Part shown: piece by piece, positions 8,928 to 16,193 of the stretch
How the letters are laid out: every line of letters begins with the position of its first letter
How positions within the stretch are numbered: the first letter of the stretch is position 1
Source: Kiritimatiellia bacterium
GTDB lineage: Bacteria; Verrucomicrobiota; Kiritimatiellia; UBA8416; JAIOPI01
Reading direction: 5' to 3'
DNA length: 17,253 nucleotides
Assembly: GCA_028822745.1 (NCBI GenBank)
Contig: JAPKCZ010000013.1
Span: forward strand, 1-17,253
The notes under the pieces: generated by a model
Told to the model about the DNA's origin: nothing
The model's input: only the letters and a program-made list of their open reading frames with translations
Database searches by the model: none
Translations under genes and position numbers: made by a program

Positions 8928-9237
8928 TCCAGCACTACGGCTGATAAGGAATTGCTGTCTCGAGCCACCGGACAACACGTCTGCTACAGCACGTGAAGTC
9001 CCCGATTGCTGAGTGAACCATACGTGAAACCCGTCCCGTAGGGCTAAAAAACTCATCCGTGGACATCATCGGAGATTGAGTCGATGGTTACGGGGTGTTC
9101 ACGTGTCGCCGTACGTCGGTGGCGTCGAAAAACTCGTCCGTGATTGAGCAAGATGTCGGTGGTTGGGGCATGATCGTCCGGTTTTGGAGACAAGCCTTGC
9201 GTTGCGTTCGCCATTTTCAAACGGACAAGGCGATCAG
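8928..9237. other. Gene-free stretch after the methylamine operon, probably the 3' flank of an IS remnant
   Basis: No credible gene was found on either strand. A 15-base sequence, AAAAACTCATCCGTG at 9047-9061, recurs with one change at 9128-9142 (AAAAACTCGTCCGTG), and similar sequence follows both copies. No strong GC-rich hairpin with a T run was found after mgdA, so the operon terminator is not evident. On the minus strand this stretch lies directly downstream of the collapsed transposase, so much of it is probably the non-coding end of that element. Confidence 0.5.
9047..9142 (+). repeat. Imperfect direct repeat pair (15 bases, 14 identical)
   Basis: AAAAACTCATCCGTG at 9047-9061 and AAAAACTCGTCCGTG at 9128-9142 differ at one base. 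The distance between them is 81 bases. They lie downstream (minus strand) of the transposase remnant and may come from a partial duplication at the end of the element. Function is unknown. Confidence 0.6.
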
Positions 9238-9336
9238 CTACGCGGCATCCCGGAAGTAGAATTTCAGCAGCCCACCCAGGCGCTCTGACTTTCCAACGTC
9301 TCCTGTAACGTACGCCAGCATCTTCTTCCAAGACAT
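9238..9336 (-). pseudogene. Integrase-type transposase remnant: N-terminus joined directly to C-terminus
   Basis: A 32-codon minus-strand frame with an intact AGGAGG ribosome site seven bases upstream of its ATG. It begins MSWKKMLAYVTGDV and ends ERLGGLLKFYFRDAA before a TAG. From memory, these match respectively the start and the very end of a DDE integrase-core transposase family of several hundred residues, frequent in Planctomycetota and relatives. Everything between, including the DNA-binding helix-turn-helix and the DDE catalytic residues, is missing, and the frame is preserved across the junction. The simplest reading is one internal deletion inside an insertion sequence. Identification rests on two short terminal motifs and recalled family sequences, so it is moderately certain. 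Confidence 0.6.
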
Positions 9337-9469
9337 TCTTCCTCCTATTTGGTTCGGATGTGGGACCGTATATATTGTATGCGGAAAGAGAGCGAGATCC
9401 CCAAGAAACACAGGATTGTGAGGGATCTGCTTATTCGGAATCTTCCTAGACTAGGAAAACTCTTGCGAG
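9337..9469. other. Short non-coding flank, possible start region of the IS remnant
   Basis: No gene is supported here. On the minus strand it supplies the ribosome site (AGGAGG) and an AT-rich TACAATATATA stretch that could be the -10 region of the old transposase promoter; a matching -35 is not convincing because the best candidate is spaced too far. Confidence 0.35.
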
Positions 9470-9660
9470 TTACCCGGTCGTCTCATTGGCTTGGGCGAGC
9501 ACGATGGCCTCGGCTTCACCCACGTCCAGGGACCGTCTGAGGGCCGAGACGGCAACTGAATTCTTCGCCCTGTGAGCCCGGATGAACGCAAGTATGGTCT
9601 CGTGGGTGCGAGAGGAGATTGTAAAGAACCTGATGACCCTATTGGTATTGGCGAGCATCT
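9470..9660 (-). pseudogene. Fragment resembling a PIN-like (DUF3368) toxin
   Basis: The minus-strand frame here contains VSALRRSLDVGEAEAIVLAQ, which resembles the acidic LDxGEAEAIALA signature of DUF3368 PIN-like nucleases, usually the toxin half of toxin-antitoxin pairs. The frame stops shortly after (ANETTG), before the second acidic-residue region expected in the family (an LLIDE-type motif), and upstream residues do not show a PIN N-terminus. It is therefore an internal piece of a broken gene. It lies next to the transposase remnant and beside a second toxin-antitoxin pair, consistent with an accessory-DNA scar. Chance similarity is possible because the match is short. Confidence 0.42.
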
Positions 9661-9823
9661 TGCCCTTGGGGCTGAAAAGGAAGAATTTCCCTGTTGCGCC
9701 CAGGGCGGGGAATTGAGTACATTGAGGTGGTGGGATATCCCACAATATCTGGTGCTGAAGCACTGGAAATACAAACGCAGAATACGGCAACACAGACAGC
9801 ACAACTAAAAAGAGAATACGAAA
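9661..9823 (+). promoter_or_regulatory. Probable control region of the antitoxin gene
   Basis: Non-coding lead-in to the antitoxin gene. It contains the 14-base palindrome listed separately. A TTGAGG at 9723-9728 and CAATAT at 9744-9749 could be a weak promoter, but the 15-base spacing is short. A minor CCCTG/CAGGG stem with a 7-base loop lies at 9689-9705. Confidence 0.35.
9731..9744. promoter_or_regulatory. Perfect 14-base palindrome, candidate antitoxin operator
   Basis: GTGGGATATCCCAC is self-complementary over all 14 bases and lies 79 bases upstream of the antitoxin ATG. AbrB-type antitoxins generally bind their own promoters as dimers, so it is a reasonable operator candidate. Only one copy was seen. 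Confidence 0.4.
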
Positions 9824-10072
9824 ATGAGCGTAACAGTTGTGAAGGAATACGATGCACATCTCGACATGAAGAAGCGCGTTACCCTTCGAGGCGCTGAGGC
9901 AGAATATTATGCCGTTCGTATGTTCGACGATGGGCGCATCGTGCTTGAGCCACGCGTGCTTGTCCCCCCTGATATGGTCTCGAAGCGTACGCTGAAGGTG
10001 CTAGATAAGGCTGCAAAGAACTTCAAAAAAGGCAACGTGTCCGAGCCTATAGACCTCGATCGATATCTATAA
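9824..10072 (+). CDS. Putative AbrB/MazE-like antitoxin
   Basis: An 82-residue protein. The N-terminal half (KEYDAHLDMKKRVTLRG followed by YYAVRMFDDGRIVLEPRVL) has the strand pattern and the basic RVTL plus DGRIVLEPR ending typical of small SpoVT/AbrB-like DNA-binding antitoxins. The C-terminal half is charged and probably holds the toxin-binding tail (KKGNVSEPIDL). A purine-rich AAAAAGAGAA serves as ribosome site about 8 bases before the ATG. The next frame, starting nine bases after the stop, is a truncated toxin, so this antitoxin appears orphaned. It may still repress its own promoter and thereby the genes behind it. The family call is by pattern only. Confidence 0.65.
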   Translation: MSVTVVKEYDAHLDMKKRVTLRGAEAEYYAVRMFDDGRIVLEPRVLVPPDMVSKRTLKVLDKAAKNFKKGNVSEPIDLDRYL

Positions 10073-10081
10073 GAGAAGTTG

Positions 10082-10291
10082 ATGTACAGCATTCGAATGG
10101 GTATTCCAGAAATGGAAGCTCTCTGGAAGGATCTCACTGACAAGACTGATCGAAACGCTTTGCGGGGTGCCGACAAAGAGCTCTTCAAGAAACTCACAAA
10201 GACACTGGATCACCTGCGCAACAACCCCAGGCACCCTCATGAACAGAACCATTCTCCACGTCGATATGGACGCATTCTTTGCGTCCGTTGA
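10082..10291 (+). pseudogene. 5' fragment of the partner toxin, fused into dinB
   Basis: Reads MYSIRMGIPEMEALWKDL and continues to LRNNPRHP around residue 52, which resembles the N-terminus of a RelE/HigB-like toxin family of roughly 100-120 residues known to me as MYSI...GIPEMEALW. After PRHP the frame turns into out-of-frame dinB sequence and stops at 10291, so the C-terminal half is lost and replaced. A purine-rich AAGAGAAG precedes the ATG (spacing four bases), and the gene sits nine bases after the antitoxin stop, the usual antitoxin-toxin layout. The protein is unlikely to be active. The frame overlaps dinB by 53 bases. Confidence 0.62.
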
Positions 10292-11471
10292 GCAACGCGA
10301 CCGCCCAGAACTACGTGGCAAACCGGTCGTTGTCGGCTCCGGCCCCAACGAGCGTGGCGTCGTCTCCGCCGCCTCCTATGAAGCACGCGAGTACGGTATT
10401 CACTCAGCCATGCCGTCGCGCGAGGCCTATAAGCGCTGCCCGCAGGCCGCGTTCGTTCCCGTTGACGGACAAAAATACCGCTTGGCCTCAAAAATTGTGT
10501 TTGAAATTTTCGAACGCTTCACGCCACTGGTCGAAGGCATTTCCATCGACGAGGCTTTCCTCGATGTCAGCGGCTCGCGACACCTCTTCGGTGACGGCCC
10601 CGCCATCGCCGAACAGATACGTGCGGCCATTTTTGCAGAAACGCAGCTAACGGCATCCGTCGGAGTGGCCCCAAATAAATTTCTCGCCAAATTGGCCAGC
10701 GACATGGACAAGCCCAACGGCGTGACCATCGTACCGGACGCTCCCAGCGACATTATCGCCTTTCTTGCGCCTCTTCCCGTCGGGCGCATGTGGGGCGTCG
10801 GCGCGGTAACGCAGGAAAAACTCGCGACCGTGGGGATTCACACAATCGGTGACCTACAGTCCTGCTCGCGCGCAGAACTCGCGCGACGTATCGGCGCCCA
10901 TGCAGCGGAACACTTGCAGTTGCTGGCGCGTGGACAAGACACGCGCGATGTCGAAGAAGAGCGCGATCGCGAAAAAAGCATGTCCCGCGAACACACCTTT
11001 GCCAAAGACTGCACCTCACCAGAGCGCATCCAGGCCGTGCTGGGCAACCTTGTGGAAGACGTCGGCCGACGCTTGCGTGCCGACGAACGCACCGCCAAGG
11101 TGGTTCATCTCAAACTGCGCTGGCGCAGCTTCAAAACGCTGACACGCCAACAGGCCCTTCAGGCTGCCTGTTGCGACGATCAGACGCTGCGCGAAACCGC
11201 AGAGCAACTTCTGGCGCTGATTCCACTAACAGAACCTGTCCGGTTGATTGGGTTCGGCGTCAGCCAGTTCGAAGAGCCCGGCGGAGAACAGCTTCTGCTT
11301 TTCGGCGACGATTCACGCAATGTTGAAAAGCGTGAATCACTCAGTAGGAGTTTGGACAAAATCAGAGACACATTCGGCGACACGAGCATTCAACGCGCTT
11401 CCGCTGTTCGCATTGATCGCAATGCGGACGAGGACGGCCAAACAGACGCTTTACCGCGAAAAGGAACGTGA
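10239..11471 (+). CDS. dinB: DNA polymerase IV (Y-family translesion polymerase)
   Basis: A 410-residue error-prone polymerase that copies past damaged bases. Palm-domain motifs are present: HVDMDAFFASVEQ (metal ligand Asp9), SIDEAFLDVS with Asp104 and Glu105, and SVGVAPNKFLAKLASDMDKP in the fingers/palm. A candidate sliding-clamp-binding motif, QLLLF, is at residues 351-355, after the little-finger domain. The ATG at 10239 gives the standard MNRTILHVDMDAFF start; the longer open frame upstream is toxin-derived sequence. No Shine-Dalgarno-like sequence lies before this ATG (upstream CAACCCCAGGCACCCTC), and no LexA-type box was noticed, so expression may depend on the antitoxin promoter and on ribosomes arriving from the toxin fragment. 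Confidence 0.95.
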   Translation: MNRTILHVDMDAFFASVEQRDRPELRGKPVVVGSGPNERGVVSAASYEAREYGIHSAMPSREAYKRCPQAAFVPVDGQKYRLASKIVFEIFERFTPLVEGISIDEAFLDVSGSRHLFGDGPAIAEQIRAAIFAETQLTASVGVAPNKFLAKLASDMDKPNGVTIVPDAPSDIIAFLAPLPVGRMWGVGAVTQEKLATVGIHTIGDLQSCSRAELARRIGAHAAEHLQLLARGQDTRDVEEERDREKSMSREHTFAKDCTSPERIQAVLGNLVEDVGRRLRADERTAKVVHLKLRWRSFKTLTRQQALQAACCDDQTLRETAEQLLALIPLTEPVRLIGFGVSQFEEPGGEQLLLFGDDSRNVEKRESLSRSLDKIRDTFGDTSIQRASAVRIDRNADEDGQTDALPRKGT

Positions 11472-11473
11472 CC

Positions 11474-12361
11474 ATGAAACAGCGCATCGGATGGATTGGT
11501 ACCGGTGTCATGGGGCACGCCATGTGCGGACACCTTCTTGCGGCGGGGCACGACGTGCGCGTTTTTAACCGGACACGGGCGAAAGCACAAACGCTGATCG
11601 ACGCAGGCGCGATCTGGTGTGACACCCCGGCAAAGGTGGCCGAGAACTGTGACGCCGTTTTTACGATTGTCGGCTATCCGGTCGACGTCGAGTCGGTCAC
11701 CCTCGGACCCGACGGCGTGCTGGCGGGCTGTGACGCGGGGTGCACGATTGTCGACATGACCACGTCCGAACCGACGCTCGCTGAGCGCATTTTCACAGCG
11801 GCAAAGGCCCAGTCGGTCCACGCCCTTGATGACCCCGTCTCCGGTGGGGACATCGGTGCACAGCAGGCAACACTCTCCATCATGGTTGGCGGCGACGAAG
11901 CGACGTTCAAGAAAATGAGCCCTCTTCTTGAGCATATGGGCAAAACGATCACCTATATGGGTGCCGCAGGTTCAGGACAACACACGAAAATGTGCAATCA
12001 AACGCTCGCGGCAGGAAACATGATCGGCGTCGTCGAAGCCCTGCTTTATGCGCAAGCGACGGGCCTAGATGCCCAGCAAGTCATTCGCGTGATCGGAAGT
12101 GGCGCGGCGTCCTCTTGGGCAATCAACACACTGGGCCCGCGCATCGCTGACGGCGACTTTGACCCCGGGTTCTTTATCAAACATTTCGTAAAAGACATGG
12201 GCATTGTTCTTTCAGAAGCAGCCCGCAGGCGTCTTGAGCTACCCGGACTCACACTGGTGCATCGCTTCTATACAATGGCGATGGATGCAGGTTTGGAAAA
12301 TGCGGGGACACAAGCGCTGTATTGCGTACTAGCCGACATGAACGGGCTAGATGGCGATTAA
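11474..12361 (+). CDS. 3-hydroxyisobutyrate dehydrogenase-family NAD(P)-dependent reductase
   Basis: A 295-residue beta-hydroxyacid dehydrogenase. The N-terminal Rossmann motif is GWIGTGVMG (Gly9-X-Gly11-X2-Gly14) with a basic FNRTRAK segment after beta-2, suggestive of NADP(H). The substrate motif DDPVSGG is at 119-125, and the catalytic lysine is Lys172 in GSGQHTKMCNQ. Candidates include 3-hydroxyisobutyrate, tartronate semialdehyde and short-chain semialdehyde (GLYR-like) reductases; the sequence does not decide between them. The ATG at 11474 follows AAGGA by 8 bases, whereas GTG 11468 lies too close to that site. It starts two bases after the dinB stop, so the two are probably co-transcribed, although no functional link is apparent. 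Confidence 0.88.
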   Translation: MKQRIGWIGTGVMGHAMCGHLLAAGHDVRVFNRTRAKAQTLIDAGAIWCDTPAKVAENCDAVFTIVGYPVDVESVTLGPDGVLAGCDAGCTIVDMTTSEPTLAERIFTAAKAQSVHALDDPVSGGDIGAQQATLSIMVGGDEATFKKMSPLLEHMGKTITYMGAAGSGQHTKMCNQTLAAGNMIGVVEALLYAQATGLDAQQVIRVIGSGAASSWAINTLGPRIADGDFDPGFFIKHFVKDMGIVLSEAARRRLELPGLTLVHRFYTMAMDAGLENAGTQALYCVLADMNGLDGD

Positions 12362-12374
12362 ACCGAGTGGCGAC

Positions 12375-13751
12375 TCAATCATCCCCCATTCTTGCCAAAC
12401 GCTCGATCCGCTTGGCAAGGTTTGTACGCTTCCATGTGGCATGACGCAGCGCCATGCTGTTCCGGTTCTTGCCCTTGAACCGCTTGATATATTCCGACAG
12501 ACGGTCCCGCTGCGCTTCCAGCGCGTCCGCCTCCTCGTCCTGTGAGGGGGCCTCGGATCGAGGTAAGTTCTTGGTTTCGCGAAAAGAACTAAATTGATAA
12601 AGCATTTTTTCGTTTTCATCGAAAAGGGTAACGACAACGCCGTACAGGGCATCACCATAGACACCTCCGCTTTTTGAGCGAGCCATCCACAGATCAAATC
12701 CCGGGTACGCCAGAAGCAACGCTTTTCCGGGAATCAGTGACACGCGTGTGCGCCGCGTTGAGGCGATTTTCGGTTGGTCACCACTGTAGTCATCAGCACG
12801 TTTTGAGCAGAAATCCACAACGACGATGACAGACGACGGTCCCTTGTTCGACAGGGGCGCTCTGACGCTAAGTTGAAGATGAAAACTGGATTTCTTCGCA
12901 ACATGGTAGCGTTCGTGGCTCGCCGTCTCTGTTGAGGCCGATGTGGCCGAAGCATGCCATTCAGCACGAATTGGAGATCCATCGCTGCGAAAAAGCGGCA
13001 CCCTCTTTTGTACCGTTCCGGCGCGACGGCTCGGTGAGCCCACGGTGTAGATGTCGACCCCGCGTATCGTTGTTTTCGCGGGAAGCAATGCTGCCTCGGC
13101 GCTTCGAACGGGAGGCGCAACCGTGATTTCGGGAATGGGGGCATCGCTGACCCTTTCCGGAACCGACGTGACGACCAGGCCGGTGTCATAATCAAGGGCG
13201 GCGAGCACGAAACGTGCACGCTGAATCGCGGGGTTCTTGCCGACTTCTCTGCGGGCGTCCCGTACCGCAATGGCCGCATCCAACTCGTCACCTGTCGTCA
13301 GTTTCGACTCTAATTTCTCGAGGCCACGTTCGAATAGGTCGAATAAGGCGAGAACAGACCGGCTATGTGACCGCGTGTCCTCATCATATCGCCTCGCCAA
13401 ACGTGTGAGCAAAACGCCCAAGGCGGCAGGCGCATCGGAGACATGTGTCGATCCCGGGACAGGCATTTTCTCAAAACGTGAAAGTTCCTCCTTGGCGCTC
13501 AACAACATCCCAAGGTTACCCTCTTGTTGCATCTGTTGAACGAAGCCCTCGACCGCATTGCGATAGTAACGCTCCCAAGCCAAACGTTTGGCTGCAAGGT
13601 CACCTTCTAACGAAGCCAGATAGACGTCGCCTTTGTCGCGCATTGCGTCCAACTCGGGAAGGGCCAAGGCGCTTGTCGTAAAAACGGCCGACAATAGCGC
13701 GCACATCAACCACGGAGGGCGAGAATACGATTTTAAAGATCTCAGAAGCAT
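12375..13751 (-). CDS. Secreted protein of unknown function, PVC-type
   Basis: A 458-residue protein with an apparent signal peptide: basic MLLRSLKSYSR, hydrophobic LMCALLSAVFTTS, then ALA before LPELDAM. The ATG at 13751 is chosen because it directly precedes this signal; the frame continues to a TTG at 13787. The mature N-terminal half is helical and charged, with LEKLESKLTTGDELDAAIAVRDARREV resembling a helical repeat (Y..AL..L...GDLDGALAV) common in secreted proteins of Lentisphaerota, Kiritimatiellota and Planctomycetota. A second region (SGGVYGDALYGVVVTLFD) looks beta-rich. The C-terminal ~70 residues are charged and lysine/arginine-rich. It is convergent with the reductase gene 13 bases away and lies 63 bases downstream of the signalling gene. 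No enzymatic motif was recognised. Confidence 0.75.
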   Translation of the reverse strand: MLLRSLKSYSRPPWLMCALLSAVFTTSALALPELDAMRDKGDVYLASLEGDLAAKRLAWERYYRNAVEGFVQQMQQEGNLGMLLSAKEELSRFEKMPVPGSTHVSDAPAALGVLLTRLARRYDEDTRSHSRSVLALFDLFERGLEKLESKLTTGDELDAAIAVRDARREVGKNPAIQRARFVLAALDYDTGLVVTSVPERVSDAPIPEITVAPPVRSAEAALLPAKTTIRGVDIYTVGSPSRRAGTVQKRVPLFRSDGSPIRAEWHASATSASTETASHERYHVAKKSSFHLQLSVRAPLSNKGPSSVIVVVDFCSKRADDYSGDQPKIASTRRTRVSLIPGKALLLAYPGFDLWMARSKSGGVYGDALYGVVVTLFDENEKMLYQFSSFRETKNLPRSEAPSQDEEADALEAQRDRLSEYIKRFKGKNRNSMALRHATWKRTNLAKRIERLARMGDD

Positions 13752-13814
13752 AACCCTAGTGTAGAGGAAGGCAGTGGCAGAAAACAAGTCCGCACCAGCA
13801 AGCGCTCCGCCTTA

Positions 13815-16193
13815 TCAGGAAGATGAGAGCGACATTGCAAAGGATAACGTCTGCCCACCCGACGGGCTGGGCTCCAGCGTAACAAGCCCACCCATTTCAG
13901 CCGCGCGCCGATTGATCAGCGCCATAATTGCGCCAGAATCGGCAAAAGATGGCCCCTCCCCTGCATCGTCACTGACATGCAAACTCAACTCCTGGTTGCT
14001 CATTTTGATGGCGATTCTGATATTGGCCGCATGTCGACGATGAACCGCATACTCGACCGCGTCCCTTGCCAACGCACACAAGTGGCGAGTCTGCGTGGCA
14101 TCGACATCAATTCTCACCGCACCAAAATGACATACGCAACGTGTACCCCAGTGCTTCTGACAGTCCTCCGCAAGTGCCGACAGTCCCGCCATGAGCCCCG
14201 GCTGCGCGGGAGCATCGGAGCGAAGTTCGTCCAGCGTCAGCACCACGCCTGCGCGAGCCCCCTCCAGAGACCGGGCCAACAACGTAATGTCGTCGACAGA
14301 GATCGGTTCGCCGTCGTTCGCTTGCGTGGCGATTGCCTCGCTCAGCTCGCAGGCCCGATCAAGCGCCGCGCCTGCACGATCAGTCAACAAATCGGCGGAA
14401 AGCTGCTTGGCGCGATGATCAATTTCGAGGGAATAGTCGCCGTCTTGACGTTCCCCCAGGGGAACCGCTTCACTGGGTTGCCAGATGCGTCGACTCACGA
14501 AAATGACATCCGACAGGACGTTCGCATGGTTCCGTACCGGTAACACATGGTGTTCATAGCTGTGATCGCCGTCTTCATCTTCAAACGCGACCGTCGACCC
14601 TTGAATAAAGACGCCCTCAATTCGCGCCTTTCGCGATTGCGAAACGTTGGGCGACAATAGTCCGAAATAATGCTTTCCCATGAGGCGTTCACGATCACGA
14701 TGTAGCCAGCGACAGGCGGCATCATTGGCCTCTTTGATAGTCCCGGATCGGTCGAGAACGATCACGCTGTCCTGAATAAGGTTCAGCACGACCTGCTCCT
14801 GCGCCCGAGAATCGTCAACCGCATCGTTGGCGTCACGGAGTCGCGCCGTTTCTTCCGTCAGAACGACAACAAACGTTTCCTCGTTCACGTCGAGGACATT
14901 CATCGCCAACGTCACGCCCAGAGGCCGCTCTTTGGCGTCAAGCAATGTCCCTTCGCGAGACATCTGTTGCGCGTCACAGATTCGGCGCCATTCGTCAGGC
15001 CAATCCTCCGCGGTTAGGTCGCGATCAATATGCCAGAAATCCTGCTCCAAAATCGCGTAGCGGGCGTATCCAAGCCGATCGGAAAGCCGCCGACTGGCAT
15101 CCACAACACGACCCGTGCTTGAAACCACAAGCAAACCCGACGCCATTTCGTCAGTCGCCAAGTCCCGGAGTCGCAAACGCTGGCTTTCGTCCACATCGGT
15201 GCCCACCTGTCGGCAATGCAGAACAATGCGTGCCGTCTGGTCGTGCAGCTTAACCGGCACAAGGCGCAGCTCCAGAGACGGCCCGGTTGTCGCGGGCACG
15301 AAAACGCGCTGTTCGTCCCCACCAGAAAAAACGCTGTGCACGGCATGATTAAAATCCTCACGCGCATCCACACCAAAGAGCTCGACAGCCGCTCGACCAG
15401 ACTTCAGCCGTACACTCGGCAACGTACCGCCGTGAATAACCGTATCGATAGAACCATCCGGTTTGATCGTAAAGCAACCGTCCAAGGATCCCTCAAAAAG
15501 CAAATCTTCAACCGCGCGCGCCGTTGCCTGCAGCTCCGCGTAGCGTGCGCTGCTCGCCGCTTCAGTGATCCCTTGAAGCAGAAGTGTCCGGCCACCAAGT
15601 GCGATCGTGGCCAGTGTCTTAACCTCCGGCAGTCCAACATCTGGGGCGCCGACCACAAGACCCACCAGTCCGTCTTTCGAACGCCCACAGATCGCGATGG
15701 CGGCCGGGTTCGCGTCAACAACCTGACGCGTCTCCTGATCGACGATCAAAATACCCGAATCCACTGTGTTGAAAAGAAGTGCAAGACGTTCTTGCACATC
15801 CGCTAGATCGCTCTTCATCTGTCGGAATGCTGCAGCACGTTCGACCATCGCGACAAGCAACGCTTCATCGCAGTTCATCAACAGCGAAACAAATGCGCCA
15901 GCCGTGACGGCATCCCTAGCATAGCGGTCCTGCGTAGCATCAATTTGCAAAGCCACGAATTGCGCATGCGGAGCGAGCTTCTCGATGGCTTTCATGATCA
16001 ACGGCGCGGGCGCATCTTCAACCCATAGATCCATGAGAACAACATCTGGGGATTGCTCGGCGACACGCGTCAGCGCGTCCTGCAGCACACGGGAAGATGC
16101 TGTCGTGTGGCCTGCCTGCTCGAGCACGCGGCGATGGCGATCGCGACGACGTTGATCGGGCGTGAGAATCAAAATATGGCACCGCTCACTCAT
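13815..16193 (-). CDS. Pseudo-receiver / multi-PAS / degenerate HATPase signalling protein
   Basis: A 792-residue cytoplasmic protein without membrane segments. Residues ~1-120 resemble a response-regulator receiver with Asp55 (VVLMDLWV), but the beta-4 Ser/Thr and beta-5 Lys expected of a working receiver are not visible. PAS-like units follow near 133-205 (SGILIVDQETRQVVDANPAA), 228-330, 345-450 (SGLLVVSSTGRVVDASRR) and 462-570 (DSVIVLDRSGTIKEANDAA). His593 in EIDHRAKQLSADLL recalls the HisKA_2 phosphoacceptor HRxK. The C-terminus (703-792) is HATPase-like, with DDAGEG and MGGLVTLEPSPSGGQT, but the N-box reads RDAVEYAVHR without the usual Asn. Catalytic competence is doubtful. An AGAAGG ribosome site precedes the ATG closely. 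No transmitter partner gene is adjacent. Confidence 0.8.
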   Translation of the reverse strand: MSERCHILILTPDQRRRDRHRRVLEQAGHTTASSRVLQDALTRVAEQSPDVVLMDLWVEDAPAPLIMKAIEKLAPHAQFVALQIDATQDRYARDAVTAGAFVSLLMNCDEALLVAMVERAAAFRQMKSDLADVQERLALLFNTVDSGILIVDQETRQVVDANPAAIAICGRSKDGLVGLVVGAPDVGLPEVKTLATIALGGRTLLLQGITEAASSARYAELQATARAVEDLLFEGSLDGCFTIKPDGSIDTVIHGGTLPSVRLKSGRAAVELFGVDAREDFNHAVHSVFSGGDEQRVFVPATTGPSLELRLVPVKLHDQTARIVLHCRQVGTDVDESQRLRLRDLATDEMASGLLVVSSTGRVVDASRRLSDRLGYARYAILEQDFWHIDRDLTAEDWPDEWRRICDAQQMSREGTLLDAKERPLGVTLAMNVLDVNEETFVVVLTEETARLRDANDAVDDSRAQEQVVLNLIQDSVIVLDRSGTIKEANDAACRWLHRDRERLMGKHYFGLLSPNVSQSRKARIEGVFIQGSTVAFEDEDGDHSYEHHVLPVRNHANVLSDVIFVSRRIWQPSEAVPLGERQDGDYSLEIDHRAKQLSADLLTDRAGAALDRACELSEAIATQANDGEPISVDDITLLARSLEGARAGVVLTLDELRSDAPAQPGLMAGLSALAEDCQKHWGTRCVCHFGAVRIDVDATQTRHLCALARDAVEYAVHRRHAANIRIAIKMSNQELSLHVSDDAGEGPSFADSGAIMALINRRAAEMGGLVTLEPSPSGGQTLSFAMSLSSS

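Larger units (their letters stand above)
8990..9470 (-). mobile_element. Decayed insertion sequence with internal deletion (approximate limits)
   Basis: The only diagnostic part is the 32-codon remnant at 9238-9336, which combines the start and the end of an integrase-type transposase. The limits are guesses. The left limit is set so as to include the repeated AAAAACTC[A/G]TCCGTG region; the right limit is where a toxin-like fragment stops abruptly near 9470. No clean terminal inverted repeats or target duplication were found by eye. The element cannot be autonomous, because essentially all of the catalytic core is gone. Confidence 0.4.

Noticed and set aside
9053..9331. Minus-strand 92-codon open frame over the IS remnant
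   Set aside because: It overlaps, in a different frame, the 32-codon transposase remnant with its good ribosome site; its own sequence resembles no family I know.
9349..9540. Plus-strand 63-codon open frame
   Set aside because: No ribosome site or family resemblance, and it overlaps the toxin-like fragment on the other strand.
8928..9823. CRISPR-like or retron-like structure in the gene-poor stretch
   Set aside because: Only one imperfect repeat pair is present, with no regular spacing, no reverse transcriptase and no cas genes.
12365..12376. GAGT-GGCG-ACTC hairpin between the convergent genes
   Set aside because: Four base pairs without a T run is too weak to call a terminator.
13774..14043. 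Plus-strand open frame opposite the end of the signalling gene
   Set aside because: It is the antisense shadow of the HATPase-coding region, with no independent support.
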